Shown: piece by piece, positions 18,649 to 28,255 of the stretch
Layout: each line of letters starts with the position of its first letter
Position numbering within the stretch: position 1 is the stretch's first letter
Source of the DNA: CAZAMP01 sp964486455
GTDB taxonomy: Bacteria > Eisenbacteria > RBG-16-71-46 > CAZAMP01
Length of the DNA stretch: 64,000 nt
Direction of reading: 5' to 3'
Assembly: GCA_964486455.1 (NCBI GenBank)
Contig: CAZAMP010000013.1
Span: forward strand, 26,584 to 90,583
Position numbers and translations under genes: made by a program
The notes under the pieces: generated by a model
The model's database searches: none
What the model saw: the letters and a program-made list of their open reading frames with translations, nothing else
Told to the model about the DNA's origin: nothing

Positions 18649-20055
18649 GTGAGACGATCGGCACCGGCCCGAGCAGCACAGACGACATACCGACGCGCCG
18701 CCATCGGCGTGCTGGTCGCGCTCATCCTGGCGTGCGGCACGGTCCCCACCCTTTCGTTCGCGGACGAAGGCGCACGAGTGGAGTCCGGCCGACGTCTCGT
18801 CATCGAGCGCGTCGAGATCGCCGGCAACACACGAACATCCGAGAGTCTCGTCCTCGCCGCGGCCGGGCTCAAGGCGGGAGATGCGGCGTCGGCATCTTCC
18901 ATTCTCGCCGCGGCCGAGCGGCTCCGAGCGAGCCGGCTTTTCCGTAAGGTCCACGTGCACAGCCGTCCGGGTGCCGATCCCGGCCGGATCATCGTCGTAT
19001 TCGTCGTCAAGGAGAACCGCCCGCATGTCCGACTCGGTCTCGGGTACGAGGACTTCTCCGGCTGGTACTTGATTCCCATCCAGCTCAACATGGACAATCT
19101 GACGGGGCGCGGCGAGTCGTTCAATCTGAGCAGTCGGTTCGGCTATCGACTGAGCGGTCTCGTCCTGACGTACCGCCGTTCCAGCTTCCACAACCCGCTC
19201 ACGTATTGGGAGGTCCGCCTCCGAGGAGAGGGCCAGGACCGCGTCTACTTCCACGACGGGACCGAGGTCCTCCACGCGACGAGTCGCGGCGGCGCGGACT
19301 TCAGATTGGGCCATGGCCTCTCCCACTCTCTCGGCGTGGAGACCTGGATCGGTTCCGAGAACGTCGAGGCCGACTCGACGGCCGAATTCTATGAAGACCG
19401 GCCCACTCTGAATCGTCACAAGGGCGATCCCCTTTCGTATGACGAGCTTCCGCCTGAGATTCAAGACGGCGTGCCGAAACGTAGACAGGTTCGCTTCGGC
19501 CTCGCCCTAGGACTCGACACGCGGGAGGGTTCGGGGTTGCGCACGCGCGGGATCCGAGCCCGAAGCGCCGGCGAGGCTGTCCTGTCGGAACCGGGCGACT
19601 TCGCGTCGTGGCAAGGCGACCTTCGGGCCTACGCCCCACTGACCTCCGGCGTTCTTGCCGCCCTGCGGCTCCGGGGCGGCGTCGTCTCCGAGCACGCGCC
19701 ATTCCACGAGCGCTTTTACCTGGGTGGCCTGTACAGCGTGCGAGGCTACCCCAGTCAGTCACTCTCTCCACCCGGCGGTAATCTCCGGATCGCGACCGGT
19801 TCGATCGAGCTCCGAAGCGCGTGGATCGGTCCCGCGACCAATCCGCTGCTGGTCGGACTCGCGTTTCTCGACGTCGGCGTCGGATGGAACGACGGGACGC
19901 CCGACATCGACATGGGTGCGGCGGGTATCGGCTACGGATTCCGCGTGCGACTGCCCTGGATCGGTTACCTCGGCTTTGACGTTGGGCGCCCTCTATCATC
20001 GGCGCCGGTTGACGAGGCATTTCGTGTGAACATGAGCCTTGGCTGGGCGTTCTGA
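18649..20055 (+). CDS. Omp85/BamA-TamA-like outer membrane protein, short form
   Basis: This 468-residue protein starts at GTG with AGGAGG four bases upstream. A signal sequence (IGVLVALILACGTVPTLSFAD) is followed by a single POTRA domain (RLVIERVEIAGNTRTSESL to VVFVVKENR, ~45-120). A 16-strand-type barrel then occupies ~125-468, with the conserved loop-6 motif as FYLGGLYSVRGYP (VRGY/F) and a terminal aromatic residue in MSLGWAF. With one POTRA it is more like patatin-associated or TamA/TPS-type Omp85 proteins than BamA (five POTRAs). It probably inserts or secretes a substrate at the outer membrane. It heads an operon with DUF4390, NtrY, NtrX and an outer membrane barrel. Confidence 0.85.
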   Translation: MRRSAPARAAQTTYRRAAIGVLVALILACGTVPTLSFADEGARVESGRRLVIERVEIAGNTRTSESLVLAAAGLKAGDAASASSILAAAERLRASRLFRKVHVHSRPGADPGRIIVVFVVKENRPHVRLGLGYEDFSGWYLIPIQLNMDNLTGRGESFNLSSRFGYRLSGLVLTYRRSSFHNPLTYWEVRLRGEGQDRVYFHDGTEVLHATSRGGADFRLGHGLSHSLGVETWIGSENVEADSTAEFYEDRPTLNRHKGDPLSYDELPPEIQDGVPKRRQVRFGLALGLDTREGSGLRTRGIRARSAGEAVLSEPGDFASWQGDLRAYAPLTSGVLAALRLRGGVVSEHAPFHERFYLGGLYSVRGYPSQSLSPPGGNLRIATGSIELRSAWIGPATNPLLVGLAFLDVGVGWNDGTPDIDMGAAGIGYGFRVRLPWIGYLGFDVGRPLSSAPVDEAFRVNMSLGWAF

Positions 20056-20056
20056 G

Positions 20057-20731
20057 ATGAGACGTGGCGTGATGAGGCGATCGGTTTCGCTGACGCTCTT
20101 GGGTATCACCGTGGCCACGCTCGCATTCCCGAATCCAATTCGTGCCGGCGCGGACGACGATATCCGCATCGAGGCCGTCGTGCCTTCACGGGTGGATTCG
20201 ATTCTCGTCTGCAATCTTCGCACGCGCGGGCTTCCGGACCATCCGTCGAGGGAAACACTCTCGAGTGGACTCCCGTCCGCACTCGTGCTCGCCTTCTCGC
20301 TCGTCGACGCGTCCGGGGACGATCTCGGAGGCTCCTTGACGGAAATCCGTATCGAACCGGACCTATGGGAAGAGATCATGCTCGTGCGCACGCCGCTCGT
20401 GGACCGCCGGCTTGCCTCGCTCGATGAGGTCGGCGAACTGCTGCGCCATCTGGGGCCGCTCCCCGTGCTGCCAATGGCACGTCTGCCTAGGGGGCTGACG
20501 TTTAGGATTCGCGTGCGCCTGGCCGTGTATCCGATCGCGCCCGCCGAGATCGAGCGGGTCCACGCGCTCTTCGGCGGAGGGCCGTCCGAATCCGAAGCCG
20601 ATCGGCGCGAGGTTTCCGTGGGGTTGAGCTCTCTGGTCCGCTATTTCCTGGGTGATCAGCCGGACGAGGATTGGGTGGCCGACGCGACGTCGGGGCCGTT
20701 CACCCGGCAGTCGCTCGCGGAGGCGCCGTGA
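20057..20731 (+). CDS. DUF4390 family exported protein
   Basis: The 224-residue precursor has a signal sequence (SVSLTLLGITVATLAFPNPIRAGAD). The mature part, with SGLPSALVLAFSLVD and RTPLVDRRLASLDEVGELL, matches the layout of DUF4390 proteins, which commonly sit directly before ntrY-ntrX genes. The last codons overlap the GTG start of NtrY by four bases, so they are coupled. Its role is unknown; linkage suggests an extracytoplasmic helper or ligand for the kinase (inference). The start is one base after the Omp85 stop codon. Confidence 0.7.
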   Translation: MRRGVMRRSVSLTLLGITVATLAFPNPIRAGADDDIRIEAVVPSRVDSILVCNLRTRGLPDHPSRETLSSGLPSALVLAFSLVDASGDDLGGSLTEIRIEPDLWEEIMLVRTPLVDRRLASLDEVGELLRHLGPLPVLPMARLPRGLTFRIRVRLAVYPIAPAEIERVHALFGGGPSESEADRREVSVGLSSLVRYFLGDQPDEDWVADATSGPFTRQSLAEAP

Positions 20732-22221
20732 AGAAGACGCGCCTTCAACTCGTCGGGATCCTGATCCTGGTGGCGCTCTTGCCGCTGGTCCCCACCGTGT
20801 TCACGGCCCGCGCCCTATTCAACCGGAGCCTGGATCCACTTCTCGAGACCGGGATTCTCGAAGGAGCGCGCGCCGGACTCACGTCCACGCGGGAGCTGCT
20901 GGCGTTCGAGAAGAGCCGGTTCCACGACGCGATCGCGAGCGACGCCGCGCTCGACACGCTCACGGCCGGTGAGATGGCGGCCCTCGATCCGCGTGAGCGC
21001 TCAGCGATCGACGCGTGGGAACGCGCGCCGAAGTCCGGGGAGCGACTCTCATCCGGGCGGACCGTCTTGATACCGCCCGAGCGCTTTCCCCTCGGTGGGG
21101 ACGAGCTACTCATCGCCCGGATCGCCGGCGATGACGGCGTGGGCGTCTGGGTCACTTCTCCACTGCCGCCGGAGCTTGCGGAGCGGGCGGCGACACTCAC
21201 CGAGAGCATCCGACTCGTCGAAACCGTCCGGCGCGAGCGGGGGTCCGTCATCCGAAGCCTCGTATCGACATTTCTCGTCGTCTACGGCGGGCTGTTGGTG
21301 ATCGTGCTCGTGTCCGGCCTCTATCTGGCGTCGCGCGTGACGCGGCCGATCGCCGCCCTCGGTCGCGGTATCAGACGCGTCGCGGCCGGTGATCTCGACT
21401 CGAGAGTTCCGATCGAAGCGGGTGGCGAGCTCGCGACGCTTCTCACGAACTTCAACGACATGACCACACGCCTCCGGACCCAGCAGACCGAGCTGGTCCG
21501 TCTCGAAAAGATCGCGGCCTGGAGACAGATGTCGAGGCGTCTCGCGCACGAGATCAAGAACCCGCTCACGCCGATTCAGCTCGCGGCCGAGCAGATGCGC
21601 GATACGTATCCGGGATCGGATGCCGAGCATCGTCGCTTTCTCGACGAGGCGTGCGCGATCATTCAAGAGGAAGTCGAAGCGCTCCGGTCTCTTGTCGCGG
21701 AGTTCTCGCAGTTCGCCCGCATGCCGGAGCCGCAGCTCGATTGGGTCGACGCGTCGGAGCTGGTCGGTGAAGTCACCGGGCTCTACGGCGACGACAAGGT
21801 CAGCGCGCGCGTGACGCCCACGGCACCGGCGCGGATACGATGCGATTCGAATCAGATCCACCGCGCGCTCATCAACCTCGTGAGCAACGCGCTCGAAGCG
21901 CAGTCCGAGATCGGGCGCACGGAGCCAGTCGAGATCACGCTGGAGGGCGGCCGGTGGAAGTCAGAATCCGGCGAGGCGCGAGCGCTTCACATCCGCGTAT
22001 TCGATCGAGGCCCCGGCGTGCCGGAGGCCGAGCGCCGGCGGATATTCGAACCCGACGTCACGAGCAAGTCGCAGGGCATGGGCTTGGGACTCGCCATCGT
22101 CGAGAACACGATCGAACGACACGGTGGCGTGATCAGCGTCGACGACCGAGATGGCGGCGGCGCCGTGTTCACCGTTACCCTTCCCGTACCGTCCGAGGAA
22201 ACCGAGGGAGACACCGAATGA
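20728..22221 (+). CDS. ntrY: NtrY-like sensor histidine kinase
   Basis: The 497-residue membrane kinase has TM1 at ~8-28, an extracytoplasmic region of ~130 residues, TM2 at ~180-203, HAMP (ASRVTRPIAALGRGIRRVAAGDL), and a HisKA domain with RRLAHEIKNPLTPIQLAAEQM where His274 is the phosphorylation site. HATPase motifs follow: N box NLVSNALEA, DRGPGVP and GMGLGLAIVE. The HEIKNPLTPIQL block is diagnostic for the NtrY group. It lacks the usual PAS domain between HAMP and HisKA. The start is GTG with GGAGG nearby. It presumably phosphorylates the adjacent NtrX (ATGA overlap). Confidence 0.9.
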   Translation: MKKTRLQLVGILILVALLPLVPTVFTARALFNRSLDPLLETGILEGARAGLTSTRELLAFEKSRFHDAIASDAALDTLTAGEMAALDPRERSAIDAWERAPKSGERLSSGRTVLIPPERFPLGGDELLIARIAGDDGVGVWVTSPLPPELAERAATLTESIRLVETVRRERGSVIRSLVSTFLVVYGGLLVIVLVSGLYLASRVTRPIAALGRGIRRVAAGDLDSRVPIEAGGELATLLTNFNDMTTRLRTQQTELVRLEKIAAWRQMSRRLAHEIKNPLTPIQLAAEQMRDTYPGSDAEHRRFLDEACAIIQEEVEALRSLVAEFSQFARMPEPQLDWVDASELVGEVTGLYGDDKVSARVTPTAPARIRCDSNQIHRALINLVSNALEAQSEIGRTEPVEITLEGGRWKSESGEARALHIRVFDRGPGVPEAERRRIFEPDVTSKSQGMGLGLAIVENTIERHGGVISVDDRDGGGAVFTVTLPVPSEETEGDTE

Positions 22222-23672
22222 AGCCGAGGATCCTCATTGTCGATGACGAGAAGAACATCCGCCGGACGCTTTCGATGATTCTCTCGGGCGCCGGCTACAC
22301 GGTCGGGGAGGCCGGATCGGGCGAGGAGGCGCTTTCCCTCATCGAGGAGTCCCCCGCGGATCTGGCGCTCCTCGACGTCGGCCTGCCCGGCATGGACGGC
22401 ATTGAGCTTCTAAAACAGCTCACCGCGCGTCATCCCGGCACCGCGGCGATCATGATCTCGGGACAGGCGACCGTCGCGACGGCGGTTGAGGCCACGCGTC
22501 TGGGCGCCTTCGATTTCCTCGAGAAGCCGCTCTCGAAGGACCGCGTGCTGATCGCCGCGCGGAACGCGCTCCAGGTCTCCACCCTTGGTGAAGAGATCGA
22601 TCGCTACAAGCGCGGCGAGGCGGAGCGACGAACGATGGTGGGTGACAGTGCCGCCATCAAGTCACTCCGCCGGCAAATCGACAAGGTGGGTCCAACACCC
22701 GCGACCGTGCTGATCACCGGCGAGAGCGGCAGCGGAAAGGAACTCGTCGCGCGTGCCGTTCACGAATCCAGCGGGCGCGCGTCCGCACCGTTCATCAAGG
22801 TGAATTGCGCGGCGATCCCCGAGGAGCTCATCGAAACGGAGCTCTTCGGTTGCCTCCGCGGCGCCTACACCGGGGCCGACCGCACGCGGGACGGCAAGTT
22901 CCTCGCCGCCGACGGCGGAACGATCTTTCTCGATGAGATCGGTGACATGAGCCTGCGCGTGCAGGCAAAGGTGCTCCGGGCGCTGCAAGAAGGGGAAATC
23001 GAGCGCGTCGGTGACTCGAAGGTCCACCGGGTCGACGTGCGGGTCATCTCCGCCACGAACAAGGACCTCGCGGCGGAGGTCGAGGAAGGGAACTTCCGCG
23101 AGGACCTCTTCTTCCGCCTGAACGTCGTTCCGCTCAGCGTTCCGCCGCTTCGCGATCGTCGCGACGACATCCCCATGCTCGCCAATCACTTTCTCCACCT
23201 CTACACGGCAGAGAACGATCTTCCCGGGATGTCGCTGAGTGCCGAAGCCATCGACCAGCTCGCGGCGTTGGATTGGCGAGGCAACATCCGCGAGCTTCGA
23301 AACGTCATCGAGCGCCTCGCTATTCTGAGTGACGGACCGAAGATCTCCGAAGATGACGTCAGCACCATCGCGGCGACGAGCGGGCTCGCTCCGAAAGCGG
23401 CCACGCCGACCCGCGATGCGGCGTCGGGTGGGGCGCCGCGTCCAGACCTGGAGCAGATCCGCCGGGCCGGGGGTTTGGTCCAGGCACGACGCGATTTCGA
23501 ACGCGCCTCCGTCGAGGCCGCGCTCGACCACACCGATGGCAACGTCTCCAAGGCGGCCCGCATACTAGGAATTGAACGAAGCAATCTACACAAGAAGATG
23601 CAGGCCTACGGGCTCGAGGCGCGACCGCCTCGCCCCGGCAGCCAACGCAAACCGGAGGGAGATACACCATGA
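22218..23672 (+). CDS. ntrX: NtrX-like sigma54-dependent response regulator
   Basis: The 484-residue protein has a receiver domain (residues 1-120, phospho-Asp in LALLDVGLPGMDG near 53), an AAA+ sigma54-activator domain (~145-385) with Walker A TGESGSGKE, Walker B GTIFLDEIGD and arginine-finger region REDLFFRLNV, and a C-terminal Fis-type helix-turn-helix (NVSKAARILGIERSNLHKK). The sigma54-contact loop reads GAYTGA instead of GAFTGA, a conservative change seen in some active members. It overlaps NtrY by four bases and the next gene by four bases. It is the likely regulator of its own operon and other envelope genes. Confidence 0.92.
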   Translation: MKPRILIVDDEKNIRRTLSMILSGAGYTVGEAGSGEEALSLIEESPADLALLDVGLPGMDGIELLKQLTARHPGTAAIMISGQATVATAVEATRLGAFDFLEKPLSKDRVLIAARNALQVSTLGEEIDRYKRGEAERRTMVGDSAAIKSLRRQIDKVGPTPATVLITGESGSGKELVARAVHESSGRASAPFIKVNCAAIPEELIETELFGCLRGAYTGADRTRDGKFLAADGGTIFLDEIGDMSLRVQAKVLRALQEGEIERVGDSKVHRVDVRVISATNKDLAAEVEEGNFREDLFFRLNVVPLSVPPLRDRRDDIPMLANHFLHLYTAENDLPGMSLSAEAIDQLAALDWRGNIRELRNVIERLAILSDGPKISEDDVSTIAATSGLAPKAATPTRDAASGGAPRPDLEQIRRAGGLVQARRDFERASVEAALDHTDGNVSKAARILGIERSNLHKKMQAYGLEARPPRPGSQRKPEGDTP

Positions 23673-24331
23673 GATCTCATACACGCGCGTCCGCCGTTCT
23701 CGTTCTCACCGGCCTGATCGTTCTGAGCGCCGCCTCCGCCGCCCGGTCGGAGACGGAGTCGTCATCCGCCTGGGGACAGGAGCGGGGCTTCGACCTCGGA
23801 CTTCAGTTTCTGACGAGCATCATCGGCGCGAAGGATCCTGGTCCCAACAGCAATACGAACCAGCTCTTCGTCGACGAGGTGGGTGGCGGCCTCATGCTGA
23901 ACATCGGTTACACCTTCACACCGCACTTCGCGATGCGGCTCTCGGCCGGCGGTGGCGCGCACGAAACGACGCAGCAGGAAGTCGAAGCGTACGTAACATC
24001 GTTCGCGTTGGAAGCTCACTATCGATTCATGCCGGAGGAGCGGGCACGGCCGTACCTCCTGGCCGGTCTCGGCGGCACGACCCTCGGCTTCACGACGGGA
24101 GCGTTCGAGGCCGAAGCGCGCGGAGGTTCCGCCATGTTGGGGATGGGCATGCTCTACAGCCTGACGCAGCATTTCGTCTTCGACTTCACCGCGCGGCTCG
24201 ATCTCATCAACTGGAACGAGATCGTGCTCACGCAGAACCTCGCGGATGGCAGCTCGGTCGAGCTCGAGCAGCCGGTGGACGACAGCGGTAGCGCGGGAAA
24301 GATCCTCTTTGGTTTCGCCTGGCAGTTCTAA
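23669..24331 (+). CDS. Outer membrane beta-barrel protein (OmpW/opacity-type)
   Basis: The 220-residue precursor has a signal peptide ending near AARSE. The mature chain is made of amphipathic strands (GGGLMLNIGYTFTPHFAMRLSAGGG, PYLLAGLGGTTLGF) and ends in FGFAWQF, the terminal-Phe signature used by the BAM machinery. It is the size of an 8-stranded barrel. Its ATG overlaps the NtrX stop codon, so it is the last gene of the Omp85-DUF4390-NtrYX operon and may be part of the envelope function that operon senses. Confidence 0.75.
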   Translation: MRSHTRASAVLVLTGLIVLSAASAARSETESSSAWGQERGFDLGLQFLTSIIGAKDPGPNSNTNQLFVDEVGGGLMLNIGYTFTPHFAMRLSAGGGAHETTQQEVEAYVTSFALEAHYRFMPEERARPYLLAGLGGTTLGFTTGAFEAEARGGSAMLGMGMLYSLTQHFVFDFTARLDLINWNEIVLTQNLADGSSVELEQPVDDSGSAGKILFGFAWQF

Positions 24332-24337
24332 TCGAGG

Positions 24338-25369
24338 CTAACGACTCGGCCCTGCCGGCCGGTAGAAAACCACACCGGAAATGCCGTCGTGCTCGCGGAC
24401 GATCTCGCCGTCGGGCGTATACTCGGTGAGGATCTCACCGCATCCGCCGCCCACGAGCGTGTTTCCGTCGGGCAGGACATGTACGCTGTGCGCGCAGCCG
24501 TGGGCCATTGACCAGAGGAACTCGCCCGTCCAATCCATCTCGCCCACGCGGCACATGCTGGTCTTCCCCTCCTTTACCGACGTCTCGTCGAAACCCATGG
24601 CCCCGGCCTTGATCGTCAGACAGACGAGGGGGTTTCCGGTCTCGGCGGCGCCGACGTAACGACATCGCACACCCTCCGGGAACGGGATCTCGTGGATGAC
24701 GTTTCCGTTTCGATCGAGTCCTTCCACGTGCTTGTCATAGGCCACGACAGCGCTTCCCTCCGGAAAGACGTCAAACGCATATGCACGTTCGTCCGCGGCG
24801 CGGCGCCAAAGCTCGTTCCCTTCCGCATCCCATGCGAAGAGAAACGAGTGCCTCCCCGCGACCCGCGTGACCTCGCCCGCACCGCTCCCCGACATGTCCC
24901 CGACGGTGTGGATCTTCACCGAGAGTCTCACGAGAAGATATAGGCGGCCGTCATGGGTGCGCCGGGCGCCGATGAACGAGTGCTCGACGATGACGTCCCC
25001 GCGCGTGCTGACAATGCCGTGGTCGAAGCCGTCGAGATCGATGCGCCGCAGAAGCTCCGACTCCGGTAGATGCCAGCGCAGCTCGCCGGCGTCGTCCATC
25101 TCCACGATCCTGGACTCGATCTCTTCCGTGTAGAGAACGTTTCCGGCTTCGCTCAAGCCGAGAAGGGTGGGGACCGTTCCGGGCATGGACAAGAAGAAGC
25201 GTTCGTTGCCTTCGCGATCGAGTCCCACGAAGCTGCGCTGACCTCGCTCGACATACGATACGCAGACGATTGCCTCTTCGGCTGCCGAGACGGCGTGAGG
25301 CACGAGGACCGATACGATGACGTGTGTGGCAAGCGCGATCGCGATCCATCCGGAAACAGCGCCCTTCAT
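24338..25369 (-). CDS. Secreted beta-propeller protein (PQQ/arylsulfotransferase-like)
   Basis: The 343-residue precursor starts at the ATG with GGAGG five bases upstream and a signal sequence up to SAAEE. Repeats of the form 'DxxGNxLW / DxNGxVxHE' (DDAGELRWHLPE, DAEGNELWRRA, DRNGNVIHEIP, DGNTLVGGG) mark blades of a propeller like those of arylsulfotransferase or PQQ-like proteins. No catalytic His pair of arylsulfotransferases is obvious. It is convergent with the NtrYX operon, six bases apart. Exported, of unknown ligand. Confidence 0.65.
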   Translation of the reverse strand: MKGAVSGWIAIALATHVIVSVLVPHAVSAAEEAIVCVSYVERGQRSFVGLDREGNERFFLSMPGTVPTLLGLSEAGNVLYTEEIESRIVEMDDAGELRWHLPESELLRRIDLDGFDHGIVSTRGDVIVEHSFIGARRTHDGRLYLLVRLSVKIHTVGDMSGSGAGEVTRVAGRHSFLFAWDAEGNELWRRAADERAYAFDVFPEGSAVVAYDKHVEGLDRNGNVIHEIPFPEGVRCRYVGAAETGNPLVCLTIKAGAMGFDETSVKEGKTSMCRVGEMDWTGEFLWSMAHGCAHSVHVLPDGNTLVGGGCGEILTEYTPDGEIVREHDGISGVVFYRPAGPSR

Positions 25370-25469
25370 CAGCTCCTCCAAGCAGCCGGCCGAGAGATAT
25401 CGAATGTGACCCAGGACCGCCTATTTTCCGCTATTTCCGGGGATTCTGCAAAACGCGGCGTGTCCAACC

Positions 25470-26174
25470 CTAGTGATAACCCGCTCCAGGGTGGAGTAGG
25501 TTCAGGCTCAGCCTGAAAATCGGCCCGAAGAGGGCGCCCACCACGCGCCACGCGATGAGGATACCGACGATCGTGACCGTCGGATTCCGCGCAAAGGCAA
25601 CGACTTTCAGTGCCAGTTCCCGGCTGAGGAACAGGCCCAGCGCCGTGATGCCGTCGAGCGGTGGGACCGGGATCAGGTTGAAAATCCCCAGAAGCAGGTT
25701 CAGCGAGAAGAGAATGCTGAGCAGGGTGATGGGGATCTCGAGCTGTCCGGGCTCGGCCGACGCCACGATCTGAGTGAAGCTGGCCTGCTCCGGCGCGATC
25801 AGGCTGCCCGACAGGATCATGATCTTGATGACGATTCCCACCGCGAGCACGATGGCGAAGTTCGCGAGCGGACCGGCCAGCGCCATGCGGGCCGCGCGGT
25901 GCGGGTGCCGCTCTTGCCAGTACGGATCATATGGCGCGTGCGCCCACCCGATCATCCAACCGCCCATGATGTAGGAGAGGGCTGGAACGATGATCGTGCC
26001 GAACGGAGCGCGACGCATGTGCGGAACCGGATTGAGCGTCATCTGACCGGCGTTGTACGCGGTCGGGTCGCCTCCGAGCCGGGCCGCGAGCGCATGGGCG
26101 GCTTCGTGACACGATAGCGAGAATAGAAAACACGCGTACCAGGCGATGCCGAGTGATAGAGTGCCAGCGTCCAT
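25470..26174 (-). CDS. Site-2 protease-type M50 metalloprotease
   Basis: This 234-residue membrane protein has the zinc motif HEAAH in LSCHEAAHALAARLGGD near residue 18. The third ligand region is LNLLLGIFNLIPVPPLDG, the NxxPxPxLDG motif, near residue 165. It matches the short M50B group without PDZ domains, which cleaves in the membrane. About five membrane spans are seen. The start is uncertain: the frame runs up to 26381, but the added N-terminus is low-complexity and the ATG at 26174 matches family N-termini. Substrate unknown. No anti-sigma factor is adjacent. Confidence 0.88.
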   Translation of the reverse strand: MDAGTLSLGIAWYACFLFSLSCHEAAHALAARLGGDPTAYNAGQMTLNPVPHMRRAPFGTIIVPALSYIMGGWMIGWAHAPYDPYWQERHPHRAARMALAGPLANFAIVLAVGIVIKIMILSGSLIAPEQASFTQIVASAEPGQLEIPITLLSILFSLNLLLGIFNLIPVPPLDGITALGLFLSRELALKVVAFARNPTVTIVGILIAWRVVGALFGPIFRLSLNLLHPGAGYH

Positions 26175-26321
26175 GTCCAAAGGCGTAGCATGTTCGCGTG
26201 AGGATGTGCCAGCCTGAATGTGATTACTGGGGCCAGACGCTTCGGAACCGCCGACGGTAGTCGCGGGTACTGGACAGGGATCCGATGGCGCGGTTTCGAA
26301 TGACGGTAACGGGGGCCTCGA

Positions 26322-27572
26322 TTGATCCAGTTCTCGATGCGACATCTCGTCTGCTTCTTTGCCTTGCTGTTCATCATCCAATCACCGTCCGACGCCGACA
26401 GCGATACGGAAATGACGGTCGCCCCCCGCGTCTTCATCGACTGCCGCTATTGCGACGAGGAGTACATCCGCACGGAGATCCCGTACGTCGACTTCGTTTG
26501 GGAGCGGAAGGAAGCCGACATCCACATCCTCATCACGCGGCAGTCCACGGGTGGGCGTGGAAAGGAGTACACTGTCGCGTTTCTCGGTCTCGATCGATTC
26601 GCGACGCTCAACGACACGCTGAAGATGATCACGGCGCCGGGAGACACGGAGGACCAGACGCGGGAAGCGCTCGTCCGCACGTTGACGCTCGGTCTCACGC
26701 GCTATCTCGCGAGGACCGCGCTCGCGGACAACATCTCCATCGCCTACAGCGAGGAAGCCGAGGTCACCGAACCGCACGATCCCTGGAACAGTTGGGTGTT
26801 CAGCATCTCGCTCAATAGCTACCTGAACGGCCAGAAGTCATCGAACCAAATCTCGCTCTACAGCCGCGCGTCCGCGGAACGCGTCACGGATAGCTGGAAG
26901 CTCCACACCAACGCCTATCTGAACTACAGCGAGAGCAAATTCGACTTCGGCAGCTATGAGTACGCGAGCTTCACGCGAAGCCAGAGTCTTCGGTTTCTCG
27001 CCGTTCGGAGCATCGACGACCACTGGTCGGTCGGCGGCACGGCCCGCGTCAGCTCCTCCACGTACAGCAACATCGACGTGAGAGGCTGGGTTGCCCCCGC
27101 CGTCGAATTCAACATCTATCCCTATTCCGAGTCGACGAGGCGCGAGTTCCGCTTGCTGTACGAGCTGGGGGCCTCGCGAACCGCGTACAGTGAGGAAACG
27201 ATCTACGGCAAGACGTCCGAGTGGCTCGCCGCGGAAGAGCTGTCGGTTACCCTAGAGCAAACCCAGCCGTGGGGATCCGCCGAGGTGACCTTCGTCGGAT
27301 CACACTACTTCCATGATCTCGGCAAGTATCGCCTGATGCTCTACGGCGACCTGTCGCTACAGCTGATCAAGGGGCTTTCGCTGAACGTCTACGGAAGCGG
27401 ATCGCGAATCCACGACCAGATCTCGTTGCCGAAGGGCACCGCGACGGACGAGGAAGTGTTGCTCCAGCGCAAGCAGCTCGCAACGTCGTACGACTACTGG
27501 GGATCGTTCGGCTTCACCTACACGTTCGGCTCGATCTTCAGCAGCGTGGTGAACCCGCGTTTCGGTTCGTAA
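26322..27572 (+). CDS. Predicted outer membrane beta-barrel protein of unknown function
   Basis: The ~416-residue precursor has a short signal sequence (LVCFFALLFIIQSPSDAD), then a conserved N-terminal block (FIDCRYCDEEYIRTEIPYVDFV, then DIHILITRQSTGGRG) of ~100 residues, and then strand-rich sequence ending NPRFGS. The pattern is that of a widespread uncharacterised family in FCB bacteria in which a small periplasmic domain precedes a barrel. The start is either TTG at 26322 (GGGGG upstream) or ATG at 26337. Two cysteines in CRYC may form a disulfide. It is convergent with the cyclase gene. Confidence 0.65.
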   Translation: MIQFSMRHLVCFFALLFIIQSPSDADSDTEMTVAPRVFIDCRYCDEEYIRTEIPYVDFVWERKEADIHILITRQSTGGRGKEYTVAFLGLDRFATLNDTLKMITAPGDTEDQTREALVRTLTLGLTRYLARTALADNISIAYSEEAEVTEPHDPWNSWVFSISLNSYLNGQKSSNQISLYSRASAERVTDSWKLHTNAYLNYSESKFDFGSYEYASFTRSQSLRFLAVRSIDDHWSVGGTARVSSSTYSNIDVRGWVAPAVEFNIYPYSESTRREFRLLYELGASRTAYSEETIYGKTSEWLAAEELSVTLEQTQPWGSAEVTFVGSHYFHDLGKYRLMLYGDLSLQLIKGLSLNVYGSGSRIHDQISLPKGTATDEEVLLQRKQLATSYDYWGSFGFTYTFGSIFSSVVNPRFGS

Positions 27573-27583
27573 GGCGACTCACG

Positions 27584-28210
27584 CTATCTCTCCACCAGCA
27601 CAGCCCGGACCGGGCTTCCGCACCCACCGACGATGCGAAGCGGCAGCGCGATGAACTCATAGATGCCCGGTGAAACGTCGCCCAGATCGAGGTTCTCGAG
27701 CCAGAAAGCGCCACCATCGGCCAGACGCTCATGGGACTCGAGTCGTTCGGCGCCGAGTGGATCCACGCCGGGTGTGTCCATGCCGACGAGGCGCGTTCCG
27801 CCCGCGACCAGACGATCCGCAGCCTCCGGCGAGAGCGCGGCGAACGCGTCGGGGAATTTCGTCGAATCGGGATGCGTGCCCGTCTTGAAGAGTATCCGCG
27901 GTGGATCATCGAGCGCGATGCCGTCGAGGACCTCGGGCGGGATGAGACTGTTTGGCGCTCCGGACACGTCCAGGACTCGCGCGGGCCCGATGAACGCGGA
28001 GAGATCCAGGTCGGAAATGGTTTGCCCATCGTCTCGGACGTGAACCGGCGCGTCGGCGTGGGTCGCGAAGTGAGGGCTCATCGACCACCGGGTGAGATTC
28101 ACGGGATGCCCCTTGCTCCGCCGCATGACCCATTCAATGGAGAACGGAACGTCGCCCGGCCAGGGAGCGGTCGTCGCGGCGATCGGCCTCGTGATATCGA
28201 TGATGCGCAC
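27584..28210 (-). CDS. Cyclase family metal-dependent hydrolase, kynurenine formamidase (KynB)-like
   Basis: This 208-residue enzyme has the metal motif HFATHADAPVH (His47, His51, Asp53, His57), an opening WPGDVPFSIEW and late GMDTPGVDP, all typical of bacterial KynB. KynB hydrolyses N-formylkynurenine in tryptophan breakdown, but no other kynurenine gene is here, so a different cyclic or amide substrate is possible. The start is GTG with AAGGG seven bases upstream. It is transcribed in the same direction as, and 46 bases after, the frameshifted secreted gene. Confidence 0.85.
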   Translation of the reverse strand: MRIIDITRPIAATTAPWPGDVPFSIEWVMRRSKGHPVNLTRWSMSPHFATHADAPVHVRDDGQTISDLDLSAFIGPARVLDVSGAPNSLIPPEVLDGIALDDPPRILFKTGTHPDSTKFPDAFAALSPEAADRLVAGGTRLVGMDTPGVDPLGAERLESHERLADGGAFWLENLDLGDVSPGIYEFIALPLRIVGGCGSPVRAVLVER

Positions 28211-28255
28211 GGGTATGCCCTTTCGTGAAAGTCGAGGTAGTTGTGTCAGGGCATT

